Assembly (NCBI RefSeq): GCF_030052815.1
Contig: NC_079499.1
Coordinates: 76,647,760 to 76,711,759 of the forward strand
Source: Hevea brasiliensis
Lineage: Eukaryota; Streptophyta; Magnoliopsida; Malpighiales; Euphorbiaceae
Length of the DNA: 64,000 bases
Direction of reading: 5' to 3'
Shown here: positions 55,275-64,000 of the stretch, in pieces
Position numbering within the stretch: position 1 is the first letter of the stretch
Layout: every line of letters begins with the position of its first letter
Notes under the pieces: generated by a model
The model's input: only the letters and a program-made list of their open reading frames with translations
The model's database searches: none
What the model was told of the DNA's origin: nothing
Program-made: the position numbers and the translations under genes

Positions 55275-57380
55275 TGTTAGTAGTATGCCCTAGAGCATAT
55301 CATTTAGTATGTATCTTGTACATATTTTATTAATAAATGGCATTTCCACTTTTCTGTTTATATAAGATATTTATGTGTAATAGAAAAGGTCCATTGATAT
55401 TTTGTTAGAAATATTATTCTTAAGTTGTTAAGAATATGAGTGACAATATTTCTAGCACAAAGTATCATAAATAGGTTCACAATCGAGGATACTTCATAAT
55501 AAGGACATGACTTATCCAGAAAGATTGTATTCTTGTTTGTTCCCAAGTTATTTATATGAGATATAAATAAGATGGAATGGTGAGTCTCATGCCATATGAC
55601 AAACATGATAGGCACTTATAAATGATAAGTAGGCCGAACCAGTGACACTTTTGACAAGCACATGGAGTTTACTCTTGTCAATGTTTTGTCATAAATCATA
55701 TCATTTCATATAATCTTTAGAACTGTGATAGCACAGTTATCTTGTATATAGGTAGTTTGAGTTTGATACTGCTTTCATACTTGTACTGTGTATGGGTATA
55801 TGGGCATGTGTTGGCTCCTACTAGCTATATATGGAGGTAGGTGTTGATCAAGATGGAATCTGTTCCTCTAAGTAAATAGAGATAAAATCCTATGTTCATT
55901 TAATTGTTCTTGATGTTTCAAGTTCCTGGCCAGGACAGATAGATTTATTCAGAAAAGAGTTTTTGATGAGAAAATCTTTTTAATCAAGAACTGGAATTAA
56001 AAGAGAACATAATATTCATAGCAAATGGAGTTTGACATAAACCATGACTCCAGATTGAGTTGGGATTTTATAACAGAGAGATTCTAGTGCATGGTAACAT
56101 ATGATTATAGGTTCATTTAAGGTAAACCTTATTACTAATTGGGTGGCCATGGCATGCTATGCTAGGTGTTAACCATGGTCTATGAGGTTCATAAAATGAT
56201 TCAGAGAAATCATTTATGGTAAGAAAGAGTTCTGATGATATTAAGAGTTGATATCATGTCTCATTGCCAATTAGTGATGAGCCTAGTAAGTCACACACAT
56301 ACACAAGTTATCACCTAATTAAATATGATTTAATTAATTAATTAAAGATTTTAAATTGATTAATTAAATAGGTTCGATTTGCAATTAGATTGCAAAGTCT
56401 CTAGCATGACTTGAAATCAAATCTAGATTATTGGATGTATAATATAAGTTAAATTTATATTTAAAGTGTTTAAATATGAATTTAATTAATGAGAAATTAA
56501 TTAATAGAGATTAATTAATTAATTTATATTTGATATAAATTAATTAGAAGAAGAAAATAATTATTTTGCGTTAAGAACTCAAAATTAAGACACATGGGCA
56601 TTTTGGTCATTTTGCAGTGTGACACGTGGCACCATGAGATGGTGACACATGGCATAAAACATAAGCTTGCCAAATGTTTTTTAATCATGTAAGATGATTA
56701 AAATCAAGGTTAAATATAGGTTTGACACTTGGCACAATGTGATTGGGTCACTTAAACCTAGAGCTAATCAAAGGGTGACATGTGGCAAGGGTTTAATGTG
56801 TTAACCTAGCTATTTAAGTGTTGTTATGAGAAAATAAAACACAACCAGCAGCCACACTCCTTTGTCACGCCACTTTGAGGGTTTTTATCTCTTCTTCTTC
56901 ATCTCTTATCAATTCAAAGAGATTAGCCATCAATCTCTTGAATTAAGAACACTAGAAATTATTTCTAGTGTCCTGTTTACATCTTTAATCTCTTAAAAGG
57001 CAGAACTTGTTTTTCTAATTAATAGAAAAAGCTTTAGAAGCTATTCAAGGGCTGCCATAGGTGTTCTTAGTGTGGACAAGCTAGAGGGACAACATCTGGT
57101 GTCCTGAAGATGAATCTCAAAGGCGCAGACACGCTACAGTGCATCAAGAGGTTAGTGTAATCGTTCTTGATTTAATCTAGGGTTCTAAAATTAATCTGAT
57201 TAATTTTAAAATCTTAAATGGCAAATACAGATCTAAAAACATATTAAAAGAGTTTTAATATGTTGTTTATCATTGAAATCAAATAGATAAAAATAAATCT
57301 TGCATGATGCATGTGACCCTAGGTGAAATTTTTTGAATTCAATGGTATAAACTTGTGTTTTTCACGCTTCCGTTCCTTCA
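55275..57380 (+). repeat. Copia-3 3' LTR
   Basis: 2106 bp, nearly the same as 47817-49921 by eye; ends CGTTCCTTCA directly before ATTAG. Reads TATTTAAG at the TATA position. The antisense 85-codon frame is at 55358-55615. No gene. Confidence 0.95.
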
Positions 57381-57385
57381 ATTAG

Positions 57386-57590
57386 CCCTCGCCGGTTCAT
57401 CCCGATTTGCAAATAATTCAATATTTCTTCCGGCTCCCTGACCTAATTATTTGACTGACTTAACAGTTCTTTTTTCGTGATTTTCTCTTTTGCACTATGT
57501 TCATAAGGGTCCTAAGGATCGCAGCGTCACATTTTACGGTCCGAAATTTGAGTTTAAAATGACTTTGCAGTCCTTCCCGAGAAGGTCACC
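57386..57590 (-). mobile_element. B-family LTR on the minus strand, remainder after copia-3
   Basis: The sequence continues the complement of the B-type LTR (compare 8470-8690 and 36410-36620) through CGAGAAGGTCACC, then breaks off. About the first 190 bases of the LTR, including TGTAACACC, are missing. It directly abuts an A-type LTR at about 57590. Confidence 0.85.
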
Positions 57591-60500
57591 ACAATTTCTT
57601 TTTCAACTCAAATCCACAATAATTTTTCAAAGACTGAGATAAAAGAAAGATAATACAATTTTTACAAGTCAAAATACTCATAATTTACTTTACAACTTCA
57701 ATGTACAATTTTAATTTACAACTGCTCAAAACCAAAAATAATATATACATATAGTGAACATACATTACAGTACAAAATGCAAAATATGGTATACTCAATA
57801 TACCCGATGATCTCTCAGTGTTGCCCTAGCAGCCTGGTCTGCTGCTCTGTCAATCTGTCTACCTACGACAGCAATAAAAGCTATCGCTGAGACAATGTCT
57901 CAGTGGTGCACAACATTAACCAAATACAACTTGCAATCACAATTCATAAATCATATAAATGATGGATATGTAAAGCCATAGTTAAATTCAAGACAATGAA
58001 TGTCATAAAGAATTTAACACAATATCACATTAAATCTCAGTAATCAAAATATAGTTAAATTCATAAGACAGTGAATGTCAATAAGGATTTAAACTCCATT
58101 TCACAATATCACAATAAATCTCAATAGTCAAAACATGGTTAAATTCAAAAGACAGTGAACATCAATAAGAATTTAAACTCTATTTCACAAATTTTCAAAT
58201 CGCATAATAACACAATTTAGTCAAATAATTTAAGAATACAGTGTTGCCAATTCATTCACAACTTAAGCCATAACACAAAATTTCCAATCAATGCCGCGTT
58301 GTACACCATGACAAAGCAATCACAACCCCACTAATCGAAATCAATGAGGAAAGGAGCTAGCTATATAATGAGTACTCATCCGATCACCTCAGCTGGTAAA
58401 CCAGAGAGGGAGAAAAATAAACGATCACGACTCCATAAATGGAGAAGGAAAATAAAAGATCACAACCCCATAAATGGAGAAGGAATGATATGATACTGTC
58501 ATGCGAAGTGTGAACATAAAATCAATTCCAAACATTTTATTCAAATGATTCGTGAGAATCCAATAAATTTCTAAAGTCATAAATTCATTCACAAAATGGC
58601 AACACAATTCATAATTAACTTCAAATTTTCACAAATCACACTAAATCAATTTTTCCACAGTTTCAAACCATTTACAATGCTTTTCAAGCAATAAGTATCC
58701 ATCAATATCATTCAAACAATTTCTCACAATTTCAAACCATTTACAATGCTTTTCAAGCGATAAATATCCATTCAAACACATTTCCACAATTTAAAACAAT
58801 AATGTACAAATAGTCATAATTCATTTCAATTGAAAAATTCAAAAGAAATAGTTGTTGTGCACAAACCTCTGATAACTGTCTCCTAGTCTTGACTCAGTGT
58901 TTCCTTCCCTTTCCTTGAGTCTTTGCTAACTGAGAAACACAATTTGAAGTGTTTCAGTACTTAATTAAACTATCTCTAACGATAATGCTTGATAATTAAT
59001 TCACTGAATTCTATTATTTGGTTAGTCAACCTAATATGTCGACCATCGATGCATTCTAGGTAAATTAGGTTTTAATGTTACTAACATGTCACATTCGATA
59101 GCCTTTTAGGGTTGGTACATGTTACCAATTTCATTTCCGTGTATACTGCATTTTCTTGCAATTTGCTGGATTCCGGGATACTAGATTGACCTAGCCGGAG
59201 GACCTAGTTCCCTCAGTTTTTGGGTTTCGGTCAAAACTACAAACTTGTAGATCTATGTCTTATTGCACGCGGGGCAAAATTTCAGGTCATTCTGAGTTAT
59301 GTAGACCAAGTTATGGTCATTTTACTATTGCTGGTCAAAATGCATCAAAATTGGTCACTTTACGTCACTTTGGGTCATTTTAGGTTCGGCCAGTTTTTGG
59401 ACCCGAACTTGTACAAGCTGTTTGACTTGCTTATGGTCATTTCTGGGCTTTGCTGTCTTCATAAGACTTGTAGATATGGGTCTTAGTTATTCATGGTCAA
59501 AATTTCAGGTCAATTGGACCTGTTTTGAGTGAGTTATGGCCTAAACACTAACTGCTGCCCAAATGGTCAATTTTCAGGCCTCAATTGCACTTAATCTTGA
59601 TTTGGTCATTTTTCAAGCTATCTTGCAAGCAGAATTTTGGAAAGATTCCTTCATGAAAGTTGGCACATTTTGTGCCTAGTTTCACCTCCAATTGGTCTCA
59701 TACCAATTGGAGCGACACACTTAAAGTTATAGGCCTAAACCACAAACTGCCTTATTGTATTTCTTTCTTATACATCAAGGATAACTCCTAACACTTACCA
59801 AACTCAACATTCAAGCCCATTCTGGTTATACCATAACCTAAACTTAATTCACAACATATTATAGGTCATTTTGGCAGCTTACAATTACATTCAATGTGCA
59901 CCAATAAGTATAGAATTTGTCCAACTCAATTTACAATAATTCAATCACCAATTCATGCTCATTTACATGTCCAACTTCACACCATCATACATGCACTCAA
60001 ACTGCCATAACCACTATCACAATTCAACACCATTATTTGATAAACCAAGCATGAATTCCAGCATTCCTCAAGAGTTAATAAACTGCCACAATGGTACATT
60101 TACATTCCATTAATTTCCAAGCTTTAAATTTCATTTCACATTTACATATACTAAGTATACATCACCCAAACAATTTCCTACACAATATACATTTAATCAA
60201 TCATTTAATTCACCATTTACAAGCACAAACAAACTGTCTTCAAGGTGTTTCCATGGCTGCCAAAAGTACACTTCCTCATTCAACATCAAACTTCAAAAAT
60301 CTCTCCATAAATCAAACACCCATAACATCCTTACAAACTTTAATTAAACAATAATAAAAAACACAAACTTACCACTTTGGAAATTCTTCAAAACCTCACC
60401 AAAACTTGGTTTTATTGTTGCCTATCTACTACCCATGGTGTGAGGATCAACTTTAATGAAGGAAAGTGCATGGAAAGTGGCTTAGATTAAGCTTGCATGA

Positions 60501-61204
60501 AGCTTCCACCCATGCGTCCATGGAGGAATTCCATTCTTGGTTTCAGCTGCCTTTTGGAAAGGTTGAAGATGAAGTTTAAATCAGTCCAAATGCATTATAA
60601 AGGTGTCCCACAATGTGAGTTAGTGGACCACTAACTTCAGGAAATGACTTATTTAATTAAAGTTACCAAATTTATAATTTTGCCTCATTATTTCCACTTT
60701 TATATTATGTACCATATTTTTATTTTTAATGGAAATTTAGGCCAAAAGACAACTTGGGGTGTCAAATGACCACAATGCCCCTGTTCGGGTTACATTCCCG
60801 ATTTTTCGATAACACCGGGTTTTGTCCGTTTTTCGATTTCTCACTTTTCTTTATACTAATTATTTAATTTTTCTTTGATATTTCTAATGATATTTATACT
60901 TCAATAAATATTTATTTGAGTCCTAAAAATATTTTTCAGGGTTCTCCACAGTCCAGGGCTAGTCAACAGTCCACGCCGTGACTTCCCGGTGCTGTCACCC
61001 ATCTCTAGGGTTCTCGGCTCGCTTAACTTGGTTACATTTCTTTACTATTATTTTTCCTTTGTTTTTCTTGTATTTTCTTTTCTTGTATTTCATTATTTTA
61101 TGCCTCCTCGTTCATATTGAAGTGTAGTTCTAGGCATCCTAGCTGTCCGGACAACACTGGTCACTGGAACAGTAGAACGCACTACCGAACTTAGGGGTGT
61201 TACA
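57591..61204 (-). mobile_element. A-family LTR on the minus strand, 3'-truncated
   Basis: On the minus strand it starts TGTAACACCCCTAAG at 61204 and runs to about 57591, where roughly the last 350 bases of the LTR are missing. It matches A's 5' LTR parts in inverted orientation. GGAGG at 61205-61209 would be its target duplication, but no partner remains. It is inserted in the integrase of element C. It contains a donor-like GTAAGT (complement of 60367-60372) and the conserved block (57825-57917). Frames such as 59220-59486 have no recognisable product. Confidence 0.87.
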
Positions 61205-61890
61205 GGAGGTATCCCAATGCTTGATTGGTAGTTGTTGTTATAAGAAAACTTAATCAAAGGCAAGTGTGTGTCCCAACTGCCCTCAAATTCAATCACACAA
61301 GCCCGTAGCATGTCCTCCAATATCTAAATTACCCTCTCAGACTGGCCATCTGTCTATGGGTAGAATGCCATGTTAAAGTTCAATCTAGTTCCTAGGGCTC
61401 TCTAAAGACTACCCTAGAATCTAAAAGTGAACCTAGGATCTCTATCTGACACAATCAATACTGGCACCCCATGCAGTCTTACTATCTCATCAATGTACAA
61501 CTTGGCCAATCTTTCTATATTATAGTCCATCTGAACTAGTAGAAAATGAGCAAACTTGGTTAGTCTGTCAACTATGACCCATACTGTATAATGGCTCTTC
61601 TGTGTCTTCGGAAGTCCCATCACAAAATCCATTGTTATTCGTTCCCATTTCCATTCCGGTACTGGTAGTGGATGTAACAACCCAGTGGGTACTTGATGCT
61701 CTGCCTTTACTTGCTGACAAGTTACGCATTTGGAAACAAATTCTGCCACATCTCTTTTCATACCCATCCACCTGTTATGCTCTTTTAGCCCTCTATACAT
61801 TTTTGTGCCACTAGGGTGCATAGCAAAAGAAGACTCATGTGCTTCCTTCAAAATGATCTGTCTCAAGTCAACATCATTAGGAACGCACAT
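61205..61890 (-). pseudogene. Element C integrase, cut by an A-type LTR
   Basis: The frame 61890-61414 has the HHCC domain (AHESSFAMHPSGTKMYRG, FVSKCVTCQQVKAEHQ, both Cys present) and the start of the core (ERITMDFVMGLPKTQ, then VLIVSDRDPRFTFRF). After a broken stretch, [20 protein letters not shown] and [10 protein letters not shown] follow to 61205. There the A-type LTR begins, and the open frame runs on into LTR sequence as a chimeric tail. Confidence 0.9.
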
Positions 61891-62643
61891 TCTTCCCTAG
61901 TGAAGTAGTAGACTGTCATCTCTTATTGAGAATTCTGGTTTCTTGCCCTGTCGGACTTCTTCTATCAGCTTCTGATACTTATGATCATTCTGAGCAGCCA
62001 TTCTGATCTGATCAATCAATACTGGCTGTACATGCCATGCAACTGCTATTTGCCCCTCATCATTAATCTCTAAACTGGCATGTAATGATCTTAACTCATG
62101 TACCATAGACAAAAGAGTAACCTGTAGACTTGCCATAGTCTTACGACTTAAGGCATTAGCCACAACATTAGCTTTCCTTGGCTGATAGTCTATCAGAAAA
62201 TCATAGTCTTTTATCAACTCTAACCATCTCCTCTGTCTCAAATTCAACTCCTTATGAGTGCCCAGATACTTCAAACTCTTATGATCTGTATAGATGTATC
62301 ACTTCTCCCCATACAAATAGTGTCTCCAGATCTTAAGAGCAAACACAATAGCTACAAGCTCCAAGTTATGTCTCGGATAATTCCTCCCATGTGGTTTTAG
62401 CAGGCGTGATGCATAAGCAATAACATTCTAATCTTGCATCAGTACACAGCCTAACCCATTGTGAGAAGCATCACTATAAACTATATATTCTTTACCCGGT
62501 GTAGGTAAAGTTAGGAGTAGAGCCTCAGTCAAACACCTCTTCAATTCATCAAAACTCTGCTGGCATTTATCCATCCACTGAAATTTCACATCTTTCCTCA
62601 GAAGCTTGGTCAATGGAGATGCCAACATTGAGAACCCTTTCAC
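61891..62643 (-). pseudogene. Element C RNase H and RT thumb end
   Basis: The frame 62643-62428 has [40 protein letters not shown] and [21 protein letters not shown] stop follows at 62428; the frame then continues in pieces with [20 protein letters not shown]. The stretch 62274-61897 reads [40 protein letters not shown] and [20 protein letters not shown], leading to the integrase. It preserves the segment deleted in element A. Confidence 0.87.
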
Positions 62644-63594
62644 AAAATGGCTGTAGTATCCAGCTAACCCCAGGAAACTGTGAATCTCAGTGATATTCCT
62701 AGGTGGTCTCCAATTAAGGACAGCTTCTATCTTGCTAGGATCTACCTTAATACCTTTTGCTCATACTATGTGCCCCAAAAAGGATATCTTCTTCAGCCAA
62801 AATTCACACTTCGATAATTTGGCGTATAGTTGTTTCTCCCTCAAAGTTTGCAGTACAATCCGCAGATATCTATCATGCTCTCCTGCGCTCCTCGAATAAA
62901 CCAATATTTCATCTATAAACACAACTACAAACTAATCGAGGTATGGTCTGAAGATAGTGTTCATCAGATCCATAAAAGCAGTCGGAGCATTAGTTAACCC
63001 GAATGGCATAACCAAGAACTCATAATGGCCATAGCGGGTTCTAAAGGAAGTTTTAGGAATACTTTGCTCTTGTACTTTCAGCTAATAATAACCTGAGCTC
63101 AGGTCAATTTTGGAGAACACAACTGCACCCCTCAACTGATCAAACAAGTAATCAATGCGGGGTAATGGGTATCTATTCTTTATTGTCACCTTATTCAACT
63201 ACCAGTAGTTAATACATAAACGGAGAGTGCCATCCTTCTTCTTTACAAACAACACTGGCGCTCCCCAAGGTGGCACACTAGGGAGGATGAAGCCCTTGTC
63301 AAGCAGCTCTTGCAACTGCACTTTCAATTCTTTTAGTTCTGTTGGTGCCATTATGTATGGTGTTATGGAGATTGGGTCCACACCAGGCATAACATCAATC
63401 TCAAACTGCACCTCTTTTTCAAGAGGAAATCCTGGCAATTCATCAGGGAATACATTCAAAAAGTCACATACTGTACGGATGTCCCTCAATGCTGGACTAC
63501 TCACTTGGGTGTCTATCACATGTGCCAAGTATGTCCCACACCCTTTCCTAATCATTTTTCTGGCCAGTGCAACTGAAATGATGTTTGACGGCAA
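62644..63594 (-). pseudogene. Element C reverse transcriptase
   Basis: The frame 63594-63199 has [40 protein letters not shown] and [20 protein letters not shown], ending at a TAG (expected Gln). RT continues in broken form; the catalytic box reads [10 protein letters not shown], so the second Asp is Glu (complement of 62908-62910). [21 protein letters not shown] sequence follows near 62690-62640. RT is inactive. Confidence 0.88.
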
Positions 63595-64000
63595 TAACTA
63601 CCTTTCCCCATGTATTACTACATCACCATACTGAGGGAGAACAAAAGTGACTGTCTTCAGTCTACAGTTAATCATTGCATGATGCCTGGCTAACCAATCC
63701 ATGCCCAAGATAATATCATAATCTCCGAAGGGCATTTCAATCAAATCTGACAGAAAAACATGTCCTTGGATCACCAAAGGACAGTATCTATAAATTCTGT
63801 TAACCCTAACCTCCTGACCTAATGGACTAGTTACTAGCACATCATAGTCCATTTGTACACACTGGATAGTAGTAGAACACATTACACTAGCACTGACATA
63901 TGAATATGTGGAGCTAGGATCAAATAACACATATGCATCTTGGTCAAGGATAGAGAAAATACCAGCTACTACATATGATGTTTCAGCCTCTTCTCTCTGT
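63595..64000 (-). pseudogene. Element C protease and gag end, cut by the window edge
   Basis: From the window edge the minus strand reads REEAETSYVVAGIFSILDQD, then YVLFDPSSTYSYVSASVM, where the Gly of the usual D-P-G is Ser. VTSPLGQEVRVNRIYRYCPL and YDIILGMDWLARHHAMINC follow. A stop at 63598 separates it from RT. Gag lies beyond the window. Confidence 0.88.

Larger units (their letters stand above)
47817..57380 (+). mobile_element. Copia-3: full-length Ty1/copia element, protease-less
   Basis: This 9564-bp element lies between exact ATTAG duplications (47812-47816 and 57381-57385). It has LTRs 47817-49921 and 55275-57380, primer-binding site, leader, gag, integrase, RT, RNase H and polypurine tract. 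Like copia-1 it lacks the protease segment and has the 23-bp knuckle repeats and the same one-base shift before RT. The LTRs are very similar to each other. It is interrupted by few stops except in RNase H. Confidence 0.95.

Noticed and set aside
60091..60354. 87-codon frame in the minus-strand A-type LTR
   Set aside because: Low-complexity His/Asn/Leu-rich translation of A+T-rich LTR sequence; no equivalent in the other A-type LTR.
61093..61320. 75-codon minus-strand frame presented as one protein
   Set aside because: Its first half is element C integrase and its second half is A-type LTR; a fusion made by insertion.
1..64000. Host genes, tRNA or rRNA genes, centromeric satellite or telomere repeats
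   Set aside because: No recognisable host protein, RNA gene or satellite array was found; tRNA-like 12-13 base matches are retrotransposon primer-binding sites only.

Overview
This window is plant repetitive DNA with no host gene that I can support. It is A+T-rich and consists of LTR retrotransposons inserted into one another, with primer-binding sites matching plant initiator-methionine tRNA. The lineages are Athila and Tekay-like Ty3/gypsy elements plus one Ty1/copia family with about 2.1 kb LTRs. The picture fits (peri)centromeric or other heterochromatin of a plant, probably a eudicot; I cannot name the species.

Layout. (1) 1-6188, minus strand: the 3' part of an Athila-type element (protease, RT, RNase H, integrase), split by a solo copia LTR at 962-3076 with an exact CTATG target-site duplication (TSD). 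(2) 6189-8269 plus 39708-41016: the 5' LTR of Tekay-like element A, followed by its gag-pol to 44516. (3) 8270-39702: complete Tekay-like element B inserted in A's 5' LTR (TSD GATAG/GACAG). B carries two copia elements: copia-1 (13219-22696, plus, TSD GTAGC) at the gag/protease junction and copia-2 (25225-35279, minus, TSD TGCCA) in the integrase. (4) 44517-47816 plus 57386-57590: a minus-strand B-family LTR interrupting A's integrase and itself split by copia-3 (47817-57380, plus, TSD ATTAG). (5) 57591-61204: an A-family LTR on the minus strand, truncated at its 3' end and abutting the B-type LTR at a deletion junction. (6) 61205-64000: pol of a third Tekay-like element (C), minus strand, running off the window.

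Relative order from the nesting: Athila, then A, then B, then copia-1 and copia-2; separately A, then the B-type LTR, then copia-3. All coding regions except the 570-codon gag-protease-integrase frame of copia-2 and its RNase H frame are broken. Many nonsense changes look like C-to-T or G-to-A transitions, as expected for old methylated DNA.

The most interesting points are: copia-1 and copia-3 share one derived, protease-less structure with a 23-bp tandem repeat in the zinc knuckle, suggesting a trans-mobilised subfamily; copia-2 has an abnormal 3' terminus carrying an inverted leader fragment; clustered CAG/CTG-to-CG differences look more like methylation-linked base-calling errors than evolution; and the two Tekay-like LTR families share a conserved block and splice-like signals. 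I found no defence system, CRISPR array, gene cluster or other new system.
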